A stretch of 64,000 nucleotides of DNA, taken from the NCBI GenBank assembly GCA_038503035.1, contig JAVSML010000980.1:260225-324224 (forward strand), read 5' to 3'. The position numbers were made by a program, and so were the translations under genes. Below the pieces are notes generated by a model that did not search any database, was not told the origin of the DNA, and saw only the letters and a program-made list of their open reading frames with translations. The stretch comes from Crocodylus rhombifer. Taxonomy: Eukaryota; Chordata; Crocodylia; Crocodylidae. Below are positions 37,086 through 50,132 of the stretch, one piece after another; position 1 is the first letter of the stretch, and each line of letters begins with the position of its first letter.

Positions 37086-38972
37086 TACCTACCTTATGAT
37101 TTGAACATTTAACATATTCTGAAATGTTACAGTGGAGTCTATTACATAGGATGGACAGCACAGTAACATAATATATCTGAAAGTAGTACAATGTGGGTCT
37201 TGTTGCTTGTGATGCATTTTTTTTAATTGTGTATGAAAATGTGTTTTTGGCATGGTTGCTGCCATGTTGTTAAAGATATGCTAGCATTTTTTTTAAGAAT
37301 ATATTTTTGACAAATTGCTGAGAAAGCACATTCCTGCAGGACCAGTGGAGTGTTTTCATTATTTGTTCAATACTGTCCTGTCCTGCTGGGAAGGAGCAGG
37401 GGATTTCTTAGGCATGGAGTGTGCAAGTTCTCTTTGGATTAGTTTGTTTGGAGGAGTGTTTGAGGGTGAGGGCTGCAGGAGGGATATAGCTGAACAGTTC
37501 AGTGGCCACAAACTGGCTTTCTTCAAAGAAGTTCCTGTGGGCCTTGGAATGTACTTTTAGCCAGGCTGTAGCTATAAAGGTGAAGGAAGTCATTATAGTT
37601 CCTTTTGGATTGGAATGTGACTAAACTCCCCCCCCCCCCAGCTTTTCCTGTGAATGACTTTGAAACAACAAAAAAGCCCTCTTCCACATTTCATTTCCAT
37701 AGTTTTATATGTGGTGGTGATGGGGGAGATAATTCAAATATCAGGCTCACAAGCAAACTTAAGTTTGTGACGATGGCTATTTTTTACATAATTCTATGTA
37801 AAATATGAAAAGTAACAAATTTAATTAGGACAAAATTCAGGTTGACACTAATTATGTGGCATGTCCTCTCATTTCATCCCTGCACCCATTTCACCATCCA
37901 CTTTATCCTAATCAGCTGTAGCCAGTAGCTACAGCAGTATGTTTACTTTTAGTGAATCAGCTTGAGCTGAATTCATAACTTCAGCACCATCTTAACCTTT
38001 TCCTGTTTTGAATTGCCTGTAGTTGTTTTCAGTTTCCTGTGACTTGGGCAGTGCTAGGAGTAAACTTTAATATTTTGCTTAGTTCTTATTGATAAGGTAA
38101 AAGCATCTATCTCAATCTCCTTTTCAGAATAGGATCAGCAAACATTTTTTCTAGTTGCTCAGTGAGAAACGGACAGTAGAATTTTCTTCTCCTTTTGCCA
38201 TTAGTACATCCAAAAAACCTTGTAGCTAATAGTCTGTCTTTCCCTGTTTTTCATTCAAAATGTCTTCCTTCTTTTGGAAAATGCTGAATCTTATTAATTG
38301 TGGGCTGCTTCTGCATGACTGTCATAATTTATGTAGTTGATGTATTTGCCCAGAAGCTCTGTAGCACTGCACACTCTTGCTCCATCCTTAAACCCTATTA
38401 GATTCCTTATACAAGATCTTGAAGGAAAGTCTTTGGACAAAAACTTAGGATTGTCTTAATCAGCTCTCCACCAGTTGAATTTCTGGCTTTTTTCCAGATC
38501 AGGGGTTTAAAGGAACATATAATGGTCTTCACTGTGTTCCAGCTTTTTGTTTTCCTAATTGTTTACCTTAGTTTCTGATCAAGGTGTTGCAAAGAAATAA
38601 CTTTGATATATTTGGTGTATAACAACAACCAAACTGGATTTTGAGACTGGGGAGAGGCAGAAGAAATCATTAGCTGACATCTGATTCTGAACTCAGAATC
38701 ATTTTAGTAATAGGCATTTTGTAGCTTTTGATGTGATTGAGTCTGTTCTTGCTATAAACTGAAATTTCCATTTTTTAAAATAAAAATTAAGTTTCTTTTT
38801 TTATAAAGTGGATTAAATTTTGATGCAAGAGATTATACAGAAATTCATTTACAGGGTTATTCTCCCCCTACCCCTTTATTAACAACTTACACTTTTTTTA
38901 GAGAACATTTATTACATTCACTTTTGTAATGGTATTAGAGTGATTACAGTTGAAAGCATTTATTGTTTAGAG
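37086..38972. other. Intron 1 sequence without recognised feature
   Basis: AT-rich, with a C run at about 37628-37639. No gene seen. Confidence 0.5.
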
Positions 38973-39245
38973 TAGGGGTTAACTACCTACAGCCTTTGGG
39001 CTGTATGTGGCCCTCAGAGCCAGTTGACCCAGCTTTCTCATATGAGGGTTTGTTAGCATTCAGCAGTGGGGGGCTTCAGCAGTAGTCACTTTCCCTTGCC
39101 ACCTCTGGGAGAACTGCTGACTTCAGGACCTCTCCCCATGCCTCCATGGGGAAAAGCAGTGGTGGCAGCTGAGTCCTAGCACCCACCATCTGGCATTGCT
39201 TCTGGGTCACTCTGGCCTACAGCCTGAAAAGGTTGCTGACTGCTG
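38973..39245. mobile_element. hAT-like element, decayed
   Basis: The left end taggggttaactacctacag and the right end gcctgaaaaggttgctgact are diverged inverted repeats of the common hAT end CAGGGGTCAGCAACCT. No convincing TSD remains. Confidence 0.55.
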
Positions 39246-42200
39246 TTGTGGAGGAGACCCTGTCATTTATCCAGCGCACATGTTAACATGAACAAATGAG
39301 TGTGTGGGAGGAAATCTCTTCTGATTAAGTTAGAAACTACTCACTTTGCAGCCCCATGCAATGTTCATGTTGAGTCTCTTGTCTTATAGTTGCATTTCTG
39401 CATTCTTATAGTTAGTTTGGTTTTGTAATTGGCAGACTACAGATTATTGAAACCAGGATTTACAGGAATATTTGCTTTATTGCACATATGTATGAGTCTT
39501 AGACCTAAAGCAGTGGTGACAGATGCAGCTCATGGACCAGCTATGGTCTGTGAAGCAGTTTCATTTGGCCAGTGGGGCTCTTGGGCATGCTGAGAATTTG
39601 GGAGCAAAGGGAGTGTGATACTGCTTGCCACTGAAATCCAGGGTGTGATGCCCCATGGGAACATGTTTCAGCAGCAGGTGTGGAGGGAGCAGTGTGAGTA
39701 ACAGTGTTTTTTAATCCTTGTGTCTTTTGGAGCTGATGCTGCTGAATGCCCTACTGCTACTTGTCTTGCTTTCAGAAGTGGGTTTGGATCCAGACTCTGG
39801 ACTTTTGTGGTCTGCCTCTGAGGAGCCCTGCAATTCACATCTGACCTGTAGGGAGTGTGGATTTGAGGGGGAAGCTGGGTGAATTTGACGCACCTAAGCA
39901 GCTGGCAACAGTGGGTAGCCATCCCAATCAGCAAAGCATCTTGGTTCTTAAAGATGCTATCAGTGTTTAAGCCAGTGGGATTCAGATTCCAGAGGCTTTC
40001 TAATGAGCTTCAAGGTGCAAGTTTCTGAAGGTTTTAAGACGACAAAAAAGAAGTAGATGCAATGTCAGGAGAGTATTATGTTAAATCAGAGGTGAGAAAA
40101 CCTTAATCTTGATTTCATGTCATAGTATCAAGAATGGTACCAGAAAATGCTATTATGGCAGTTTATTGTGTACTGGATGATTTTTAATTGTCACCATTTT
40201 ATCAGTAAAATAAAATGCCTGACATCTTGTTTGCCAAAGGCATATGGGGAACAGAACAAGTGAGTGAGATGTGATTGATATAATAACTTTTACCTGGCAC
40301 TAGAATTAAACTTGACAAGATGTTAGGGGTCATCTCCACATTATTACAGAATAATGCAGCCAGGCACCATACTCGTTTTGTAATGAATGACTGAAAGCTG
40401 AACCAAGATTATTCCAATACAGTTTAAATAGCATCTTTTTTTTTAAACAGTGAAGCTAGAATGAATTAACAGAAACTTCCACTTCAGCTCCTTGGGACAA
40501 ATTCCAAGGAAAATGATAGAGATTTTTAATTTTGTGTTTTCCTTTGGATCAAAATGAGATACCTTTTTTAGAAGGTATGGTTTAACGAAACCCAAGGTAT
40601 TGGTCTCAATTCAGAGGTAACTGGGTGAAATGCAATGACCTGTGATGCAGAAGAGGTCAGAATAAATGGTCTGGTATTTTCTTCTGGTCTTAAACTCCAT
40701 ACATCTCTGAATGTTTCTTCCAGTAGACCTTTCATTGTACTGAGTCATTTAACGTCCACTTTCTTCTAAATAGAGATCACTAATTGTGCCTAATGGTAAT
40801 GTGGTTTAATATTGTGATCAGATGGAAAAATAGGAAAGCCTAAGTTGATTTTACTTGTGACTATAAATAAGAAATAATTGCTTGGTAAAAGGTAAGAACA
40901 TTTATTCTTTTGCTGCTTAGTTCCTAGTTTAAATGTTTTAAAGTATTTTTTACAGATGTACTCATCCTTTGTACAATTCCTTGTATAGAAGCAGGAAGGG
41001 AGACCTCTCCCATTTTGTAGTATTTAAGCTAATCAGAAATTGGAAAGAGGGGTGTGGTACTTCCAGAGTACATTTAATTCCAGTAGGCTTTTGCTGTATT
41101 TTTTTGGCTGACTTGCTGCATCCATATCTGTAACATAGAAACAGTTTTACAGTTTTACTTTTTTATTACTCTGGGAACTTGGAGTTTGCTTAGCTGGAGA
41201 AAAAACATTTTCCTGTGCTTTGTTCAGAGTTTTGCCAGTTTAACTGAAGGTGTTCTTCTTAAACTGATTTACTTAAACCAGTGAAGAACACGGTATGAAA
41301 CTTAAGTTGATATAAACATAGTTTGTTTTGATTTGTGTTAATTTAGTTGGGAATCTTCATGATGCATTGATTTATACGAGGTTTATATCAATTAATGGTC
41401 CATAATGTTGTGCCTTCATTTAAGTACATCAGGGTGGTACAACTTTGACTATTTTTCCCCCAATTAATTGCATGTAAATTTTTACCAAATTGTTGACTGT
41501 GATTTTGGTTGGCTTCCAAAGGAAACCTTTCTACATTTCCTCTTTTTCTTTCTGGAGAATAGCTTGAATTCTCGACAGACTTAAGTTTTCCTTCAGACAG
41601 TAACTGTTCACATAGATTTTTAAAAAAACAAAACAAAACCCTTTTAACAAAAAGTTATTACAGCTAAGTCATTCCCTTTCTTTCATTGTTACCCATCCTC
41701 CATTACAGTGGTTTTCAGCCCTTGAAGCCCCTCCCCTCTGCCCCCCCCCCCAAATGCTAGCTCTTAGTTGAATCATTAATATTTGGCTTTGGAAAAATAA
41801 TAGAGCATTCTTCTGTTGCAAACAGTTGAAAAGGCCACAATAGGTCAGAATTATTGGCGCTGTGGATTCCTATTTAAAATCCCTGGGCTTATTTTGTGAA
41901 TCATGTATAGATGTTTTCATACCTAACAGTGCTAATATTGCACATAACTCTTAAGGATCTCATGTCAACCTGGTTGAGGATTACTGCTTTATTCTGTGAC
42001 AGTGATTTAAAGTACACCTTCCTGAAGTTTTAAGATCTATGGATTAAGGCTGTTATACTATGGGAAAGGTAGAATACCATCTGTAGGTTTTCTTTATGAA
42101 TAAGGTATAGTATGTATAAGTGTGCATGTCTCAAAACCTGTTTAAAAAGAAATCTTGTCTATAGCCTGATACTTTGGGAACCAATGTCTAGACTTGCTTG

Positions 42201-43130
42201 TGTAGCTGTAAACATGGTCTCTCTAGAACAAAACTATCAATGGTAGTTGATTTAATTATAGTCATTAATGAATTAATGACTATAACTCATAATTGAACTG
42301 AATTCCTGAGAAATCAGCTATTTTGACAATATTTTGCCTTCTCAAGTTTCAGACAGATTAGATTACTGAAAGAATATCTATGCTGTTCCATAATGACAGT
42401 TTTTCTTAGGGAATGCTGAAAATGGGTAGACCATTTTTGCTAGAAAGGGTAGAGCTATATGAAGTAACATATCTACTGGTAATGAGAAATTTTAAAAGTA
42501 GTGGTAGTCCTAGAGAGCATTTTATGTTAAAATGCTGTGAATGTAATCTGTTAATCTGTAAAAGTTTCTTATTTTATTAGATTTTAACTTCTTATAGAAC
42601 ATTCAAAATCAGCACCTCCCCTCAATTAGAGTTGTTAAACTCTAATTACTTAGTGTAAATAGTTTACTTCTGTAGAACCTAAATTCTTAAGACTTCCTGT
42701 TTATCGTTGCTTTTCCTTTTGCGGAGGAGGTAGCATGTACTTTAGAGTCTACATAACATGTGTTGTTGTTATAACTTTAAGTGATAATGTTGTGGGTTAC
42801 TGTCCCAGCAGGTTCAGAAACATGTGCTTTGATATGCGTAAAAAGCATCAAATTCTGTATCCTAATTTTTAAAAGCAAAAGGAAACATTAGTATTAATTA
42901 TGCATATCACTTACTATTGTACAAAGGACATTTGGAAATCATGGCTGAGATACTAAGTAGGATTAACTATTTAAACCATAAATTACTAAATAAATGATAA
43001 AGTACTTTATACATTTAAGAATAGCTGTGTGTGACTTTTCAGGTTGCATATCCGTTTTTATATCCGGAGTTTCTAAAACTATTGTTTTAGCAGTGGTGAA
43101 AAATACTATTTTAGAGAAGATGGAAACGAT
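39246..43130. other. Intron 1 sequence, mostly unique
   Basis: No gene. A possible decayed hAT end begins near 39511 (cagtggtgacagatgcagct), but its partner was not found. A C run lies near 41740. The palindrome at 42256-42285 is listed separately. Confidence 0.5.
42256..42285. promoter_or_regulatory. Near-perfect palindrome with TAAT-GA-ATTA core
   Basis: Two perfect 14-bp arms, ttatagtcattaat and attaatgactataa, are separated by GA. The centre TAATGAATTA has the TAAT-N2-ATTA form bound by paired-class homeodomain dimers. Binding is inference only. Confidence 0.4.
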
Positions 43131-43132
43131 TA

Positions 43133-43848
43133 CCGTATTTTTCGGACCATAAGACACACTTTTTTCCCCCCAAAAGTGGGGGGAAAACGAGGGTGCGTCT
43201 TATGGTCTGAAGGTGTGGTACCCCAGAACATTTGTTTGCGGTCCCATGCGCCCGCTTACTGTCTGCTGTCCACTGCCGTTCCCATGCTGTGGATTGCTGT
43301 GTGTGTGGGGGAAGTCCCGCCTCCTGAAGTCTCGATGTCAGTCAGTCAGTCAGTCAGGTCACATGATCAGCACAGCGCACGCCTCCCCTGCGTGTGTGTG
43401 TGTGTGACACTGACAGACTGACAGGATTAGAACGTTGAGACAGGAGGCAGCTAGGTACGGTACCAGGTAACGTCCCGGCCGGGACTATGTGATGCAGCAC
43501 AGTGCCCTGACAGGCAGGCAAGGAGCCCGTCATGGCAGGAGAGACACACAGAGAGCAACAGAGCTTCATAAATTCTGACACTAGTGATGATGAGTTTTTA
43601 GGGTTTCCAGAAAACTAGAAAAGTGCTTGAGCCTCTAAGTCTTTCCTCATTTGTTAATGGAAGTGATGATTGTTCTTAACACCACTGTTGAGTTTACGGT
43701 GTTAAATATTACCGTATTTTGCTTTATTTTAATAAATATTTTAGTATACCAGTACTATTTGGTTCAGAATATTTTTTTTCTTGTTTTCCTGCTCTAAAAA
43801 CTGGGTGTGTCTTATGGTCAGGTGCGTCTTATGGTCCGAAAAATACGG
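43133..43848 (+). mobile_element. pogo/Tc1-mariner-like transposon, internally deleted
   Basis: This 716-bp element has matching ends CCGTATTTTTCGGACCATAA and the exact reverse at the right. It has TA TSDs (43131-43132, 43849-43850) and extra internal copies of gtgcgtcttatggtc at both ends. Near the 3' end an open segment (43553-43618) reads EQQSFINSDTSDDEFLGFPE, then Asn and a stop. An acidic, SD/DE-rich C-terminal tail of this sort is seen in pogo-type transposases, so this looks like the surviving C-terminus. Most of the transposase is deleted. Confidence 0.82.
43336..43357. repeat. (TCAG)n microsatellite
   Basis: About five tandem TCAG units inside the pogo-like element, followed at 43391-43406 by a short GT repeat. 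Confidence 0.9.
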
Positions 43849-44029
43849 TACTTGTGGCTATTGGGACATAAACTTAACATGGGGTACTCTTTTAGTATTG
43901 TTTACTAAATATATGTCAAAGAAACATGCTAAATCAGATCACGTTCTATTTACGGCATTGAAAAATTTTCCAGAAAATTTTTTAATTCAAAATTTTACAG
44001 AACACCCATATCTCTGTTGCTAATACACA

Positions 44030-44410
44030 GACATCTCCTCAGCGGGGTGGGGGTGGGGGGTGGAATTCCTGCTTAGCAGGGAGTGGTGAGGGGGCAGGGG
44101 TAGCTGCCACCAGGGAGCAGAGGGGAAGGGCCAGCCCTGCTGTGTAACAGAGAGGCCTACCTAGCCCAGAGAGCATGCTGGGATGTTGGGGGTGTCTGGT
44201 TTATCTTAAACTAGCAAGGGGTCTGGGACAGACATTGTATAAACCAGTTTGAGGTAAATCAGTTGTCTGATACTACATTCAACCAGGTTTATCTCAAACT
44301 AGTTTCAGCCTTTTTCAAACTGGTTTATGTTCACTGAACATATGTTCTGTTACGGGCTTAAACCAGTTTCTGATCACTTAAACTGGTTTATTTGTAATAT
44401 CTATCCCTAG
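44030..44410. mobile_element. Possible MITE with repeated AAACCAGTTT motifs
   Basis: Between 44195 and 44400 the decamer AAACCAGTTT (or AAACTGGTTT) and close variants occur about six times in both orientations. A GC-rich stretch lies at 44040-44170. Subterminal clustering of one motif is typical of DNA transposon ends. The exact boundaries were not found. Confidence 0.4.
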
Positions 44411-45652
44411 CCATGTGGTCCAAATCCTCATGTTTGATAGGGGAGCGTAATTGGCTATTGCATGTTTATATACTAATCTAGAAATTGCTCTTATGCAAGA
44501 TGTGGTGAGTATGCTTCATTTAAAGTACGTTAAGTTAGAACTGACCTGTCTATTGAATACTTATATTTATGAAATTGACTATTGAACTGAATTCTGTAAA
44601 AGTCTGAAAAAATGATGAATTGTCATGTATTTTGTTTATAATAAAGCATAGATTTTTTTCCCCTTTGTAGTTGAGTTCATTGAATAGTTAGCTCATTTAA
44701 AAAAACCAAACCTTTACCTAGAAACTCAAGTAAAGTGATTGATTAACTTGTTAGTGGAATGATTCTTTAGAAAATAAATATGGTACAAGTCTCAGGCATT
44801 TGATTCTGTCCATCTTTTTCTTTTCCATTGTTTGTCTTAATTTTTTCTATAGGTTTGATTTTTGAGAGCAGAACAAATGTAGAATCTGTTGTGTATGGAA
44901 TATTAGGAAAATGACACTACCAGTACTCAAATAAATGCTAAAAATTCTTTATTTTATTTATTACTGTTGATCTGTAAAGTAGTAGCTATAGATGTGGTAT
45001 GATATTCAAAATATTTTGTTAGTATTGCTTTTACCAATAATAGAGATATTTATATCCTTTAATCCATGAATATCAAAACACATTTAACATCTTCAGTGAT
45101 TTACCCTCTTCCCTTCATCCCTTCCCTTTTGCCAGGGAGTGTGGTGGAATAGGTTGTCCTGTTTTGAAATTATAGTACTTCACAAATAGTTGTATATGGG
45201 CAAATTTGAAAAAGGCAGAAATGTATGTTTACATTGGAGCTTCTGTGGATTGCAAATTCTACTTTTTTGACGTTCTGAAAACTTGGAAGCCGTAAATTCC
45301 TAACAGTTGTCAGGAGTGGTGAATTCCAGCTCTGCTTTTACATTGTTACTGCCATATTGGGAAAACTGGCAGGGCTACATACCATCATAATTAAATCATT
45401 AAACACAGAACTTAAAGGGAAAAGTTGTCTTACCTGTTTGGGGAGTATCTCTCAGCACATATTTTTACAATGAAATTTTCATTTGTAGTTTATTGTCAGT
45501 GTCACCCTAGCAATTTATATAACTTGAGTCAAATTGTACAGGTTGTCTAAGTTATTGTTACCTATTCTGTGGGACAATAAATAAATAATAATAAGAAAAC
45601 TTAGTAGCCTTCATTGCACATCCTGAATTTATTTACATGTATGCTTTTACAG
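44411..45652. other. End of intron 1, AT-rich, with acceptor site
   Basis: No gene. The intron ends with a weakly pyrimidine-rich stretch and tgcttttacag at 45652, the exon 2 acceptor. Confidence 0.65.
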
Positions 45653-45762
45653 GATTACAAAGCCATTAACATTTGCTGACTGTGTTGGCGATGAGCTTCC
45701 TTTAGGATGGGAAACTGTTTATGATCAACAGATCGGAGTTTATTATATGGACCACATAAATC
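45653..45762 (+). CDS. WWC3: WWC3 exon 2 (start of WW domain 2)
   Basis: This 110-bp exon begins with G completing the Arg codon from exon 1. It reads [20 protein letters not shown], then a segment containing [14 protein letters not shown], and ends with C of the next codon before a GTGAGT donor at 45763. DELPLGWE opens the second WW domain with its first tryptophan, and YYMDHIN is the central strand. Acceptor and donor are both canonical, and phases agree on both sides. [17 protein letters not shown] is highly conserved in the family, supporting a functional gene. The domain is completed in exon 3. Confidence 0.97.
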
Positions 45763-46486
45763 GTGAGTAGAAGTTTGATTACTTTTATGAATATTCACAA
45801 GCAGATGTTAGCAGTAACACCAGCTACGTTTATGATGATACTAATTTGAATTTCAAGTCACTCTGAGAATTTGAGCAAGTCTCTTCTTGCCATGTCTGTT
45901 TCCCCATCTTTCAAATGGGGATAATACTTTCCTCTTATAAAATGTTTTAACATCTGTGGGTGGGAAATGGTGTTACTATGGCTAGGTGACATGCAATGTT
46001 CATAACTTTATCTCAGAAAAAATATTTTTTCAGAAAGAATTTTCAACATGGACATTCCCAATCGATACTAAAAATCCTTGTTTTCGTAGAAAAGTATTGA
46101 GGAGCTGTGTGATACTCCAGGTGTTAGTGTTTTCATACTCAGTTTTGTGTATGTGTTGAACCTTTCCTTTCCTTTTTCATGTCCTTTTGGCAAAGTATTC
46201 AGCAGATTTAATGAATTCTTTGGAATCTGACAGGGCAACACCATGAGCGCTCCTGATGTGTCCTTGAACTTTGACCTCTGGGCTGCCTTAGTGCCTGTGC
46301 TATCCTAGCCCGTCTTGTATCTTTTCAGTACCCATAGTTGATTCTCATGCCTTTGAAAAAAACAAACAAAACAGCCCGAGAGTGCATGTGGCATTGTTTC
46401 ACTGTACAGTAGTAGCTAGTTAGCAATTTTTTGTCTACTATGCTTAGAATGTTGTAACCATGAGGGTTTGGGAAATGTACACGAGG
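45763..46486. other. Start of intron 2, no recognised feature
   Basis: AT-rich intronic sequence after a GTGAGT donor; nothing else seen. Confidence 0.55.
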
Positions 46487-46638
46487 CAAAGGGGTTTTGT
46501 GGCATCTTGTATTGGACCAAGTATATATTGGAGAGATGTTAGGCAAGCTGTTTGTAAAATTCCTTTCCTGAAATGTTGTCCAACATCTTTCTCAACTATA
46601 CAGTTGGTCTAATAAAAGATATCACAAAAAACCTTTTC
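46487..46638. mobile_element. Fold-back (palindromic) MITE
   Basis: Two arms of about 57 bp are inverted repeats of each other at roughly 75% identity, around a loop of about 38 bp. The left arm starts caaaggggttttgtggcatc and the right arm ends gatatcacaaaaaacctttt. The TSD was not resolved. Non-coding; family unnamed here. Confidence 0.65.
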
Positions 46639-47649
46639 CTCTCAATTTTTTTACGTTATTCAAGGATAAATTTATTGTAGCTTTTTATTTAAATCAGAAT
46701 TCTAGTCCCCTTCTAAGCACTGAATATTCTGTGCTTATGCATAGCTAAACAGTACAGTGAGACAGACAACTGGATACTGACATTACAATTTTAGAGAAAG
46801 GAGGAGAAAATATTTCCATCATTGTTGCTGTTGGATCTTTGCTGAGCTTCATATCATGTCTGGCATACTTGTCAATTGTACTTTTAAAGTATATGTCTTA
46901 TCTTTACAGCTTTGTACTATTGCTGCTGTTTCTGCAGTGCTGCCATCATTAAGCTTCTTATCACTGAATGAATGCTTTCAGTATTGTGGGAACTGGCAGC
47001 TAGCGTGTGGACAGAAGAGGAGGAGGTAGCAATACAAGCAGTAAAAGCAATGGTCCTCACTACAAAAATGACTTCAACACTGTTTGCTAGTCAGTATTAA
47101 ATTTAAAAAAAATATTTCATCTGTGAGGCAAACTTCAGAATTGCTTTGCATATTTTTGAGGGTTTTTTCAGGGTGATTGTTAAATAAAAATACAATTTTG
47201 CTGTTGTATGGAAGACTTCTCCCCTCCCCACCTTTCCTCCATTTAAAACAAAGACCCAAATTTTAAAAACCTTTAAACAGTCATTAATACAGTCACTGTA
47301 AGTATAAATAACTTGGCCAACAGTTCAAGGGAAAAATCAAAAGTCAGGTATTAAAGAATATTGTTAATAATTTTCACTTAGGCTGTCCTGGACGCTTTTA
47401 TTTATTACTGCTGAAAAATAATAAAAGAGAAACTTTTCATCAGACTAATAGTGAATGTGATGCCCACATGCTTATTCTAGTCACAACCATCAACATGCAT
47501 TCTGTATATACATGTAAGATACTTAATTCAGGACGTTCCCATTAATCTTCTTTTTTTTTTTTTTTTGTAAAGGACTTAAATCATAGTGAACTAAGTGAAC
47601 CCATGGTTAAAAGGGCTAATAAAACCCTACCATTGTATTTCTAACATAC
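46639..47649. other. Intron 2 sequence without recognised feature
   Basis: AT-rich, with a T tract near 47553-47566. No gene. Confidence 0.5.
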
Positions 47650-48057
47650 CCAACACCCCCAAATAAGACACATCTTAGTTTTAAGGAAGGCGGCAGAATG
47701 TAGGAGTTAAAAAAAAATTCCAGACCTATTGCCATATGGCTCTGTCCTTGCTCCTAATCTTCAGCTCGCTCACCCTCCCTTTCCTGTTCAGGAAAACCTT
47801 TTCACAGCTTAATTGACTGCTTTTGCCGGAACAGGAAAGGGAGGGTGAGTGAGCTGAAGGTTACATCTGTCCCTGCTCCAATTCAACTATGAAAGGGTTA
47901 AAGCTGTATCTGCTGTTGAAAACTATAAGCAGCTTCTGGGGGTATGAGGAGACAAGGAAAAGAAACAGGAGCCATTTTATAGCTTCTTCATGCTTCTATT
48001 CTGCTCAGAAAAATCAGCTTCCAACTTAAGACATGTACCCCAATTTTGGAGGGCTAA
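47650..48057. mobile_element. Probable DNA transposon with decayed TIRs and strong hairpin
   Basis: The outer ends, cccccaaataagacacatct and the reverse of acttaagacatgtaccccaa, are weakly inverted. Inside, 47759-47789 and 47829-47859 are inverted repeats at 30 of 31 bases with a 39-bp loop. No coding capacity and no clear TSD. Confidence 0.45.
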
Positions 48058-48060
48058 TTT

Positions 48061-50132
48061 ATGTGGAGTGCATGTGGTATGCAGGTAAATAAGACAGGGA
48101 TAATGAGTTTTGATAGGAATAGTAGTCATTGCCCTATAGAATAAAATTTCTTAATTTAGATTTTCAAACTTCTTTTTCTTTGTTCCTACTAGTGTTAGGA
48201 AGTGGAGCAAAGGTAATGAAAATACAGTCTATGTATAAGATCAAATTAAGAAAATTAAGAAATTGAGAATGCTGCTGAAGTCCCATATCCATGGGCTGGA
48301 TCCAGGGGTTCATAGGCTATTGGTTACCAATCCCTGTTCTAAGCTATAAGTCAGGGGGGTAGCTACTTCTCCCTCTCCCTATCATTTCTGCTACTGCTGA
48401 GCTCTGTTGTAGAGAGGGGAAGATGAGATTTTCTCCAAATGGGTTGCGGAGTGGTAAAGATCAAAGGGGTATTTGAAGAGCTCTTCACAATGAGAAATAA
48501 TATGGGGCAGAATTTCCCAAGTGGTATACTAGAAAAATTGCCTTAGTGAGCTAATAGGTGAAGAGGGGAGAGAGGGAATTTTGGCCAGAGTAGGTTAGAG
48601 TTAGTTGTAGAAGGGAAGTAAGCAGAAAAGTAAGTTAAAGCTAGAGAAATGGAGATTTCATAAAGGTTTATATTGAGAAAATCTTTATGGAATATATTTC
48701 CTTACTTAGAAAGACTCAGTGCTGTTAAGTAAGCTGCAGAATTGGCCTCTTGCTTAATAACTAATTATTTGTGAACCACAGATTGGTATCTTAAATGGTG
48801 ACTGGGTGTTTGCTACAGAATTTGCTACAGAGTTTGCTCCCTAGAAGAATGCAATCCTTGGATATCCAAAGGAAATAACACTGTAGAAATGTTGAGGTGG
48901 TGCTTTATTAGTATATAACATTCATGAAACTTGCTACAAGAAAACTTTATCTAGTTTTAAACTGTGGATACCACAAAATGTTGAAAAGCTTGTATTGATG
49001 CATTCTTTTAGGGGAAAATAGGATATTAAAATGGGGGTAATGCACCTACATTGAGCATAGACATAGACAATGACAGGGTTTTTTTGAAAGAATCTGTTAG
49101 TCAAAAGTTCTGAGATAGACCCTAAAAAAAGTCACAGTAACTTTTGGGGAATTGTTATCCAGTGGGAGAACAAGACTGGCTGCTTAGACCTTTTCCATCC
49201 TTACTTACTGATTCCTAGTTATGTCCTGCATATCAGCTGGAATTTAGATTATTAGTGGGCAAAATAGTAGAATTGTATGTAAGAGTTACAAGAAATACTG
49301 GAATAAAATGCAAGACCAGCATCAAATCAGAGGTGTTTAAAATTATGCAGGAACCTTTCACACTATGTAGGTCCCAACTCCTTTTGTTACCTGCACCTAT
49401 GTACTAGTCCTGACCTGTATCTTGTCCTGTTACTTTTGGATTTTGTTGATGTGGGCATAAGCAGGCTTGACTCTTGTTCAACCACTGCGTAAAAAGTGTC
49501 ATTGGCTTTCCACCACAAAATTCCTTCCCTCTTCCTCAATGTCTTTGAGAGCCTTTGACATCACCTGTAACCAGTTGTGGGAAAAACTTATTCCGTGCTT
49601 TAGGCTGTCTTGAATGATTATAGCAGTTTCAAGCACTTAAGAAGGAACTAAATTAGTGACTCTACCTCTAGACTGAATAGACCGTACTATTTTCCCTTTT
49701 CAGTTTCTATATGGTAAGTACTACAGTCTATTCTCCATATTCTTATGCCAGGCAAGAGTAGCCTATACTTTCACAATCCATAGAAGTATGTCAGCATTGT
49801 ACAAAGAAGAAGCTTTTCTGTCTGAAAGATGCTATATGCTGACAAAGCCTTTTCTAAGCATGTGGCAGATGGTGAAGCACCTTCTTAATTTGGAGCCTCC
49901 TCTTGGGATCTGTTCTCTAGGTTGAACTCTAGGAAGAGTAATTTATTGATTTCTGTGCCATCTTAAACATTTTCTTTCTTTTTTAATTCATGGATATCTT
50001 CTAGTTTTTTTAAATTATATTTCAAGTCATTCTTAAATAATACAGCTCCTGTTTTCTTTATGACAATTGTTATGATTAGTTAGAGGAGGAAACTGTAGTT
50101 TTTAATTTCTTGTTCCTGTCATTAAAATCATA
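48061..50132. other. Intron 2 sequence, mostly unique
   Basis: No gene. A possible hAT-end-like string near 48304 (ccaggggttcataggct) was too weak to annotate. Confidence 0.5.

Noticed and set aside
41250..41291. Nine-base inverted repeat gtgttcttc / gaagaacac suggesting a steroid receptor site
   Set aside because: The half-sites are 24 bases apart, not the 3-bp spacing required. Likely chance or part of a decayed repeat.
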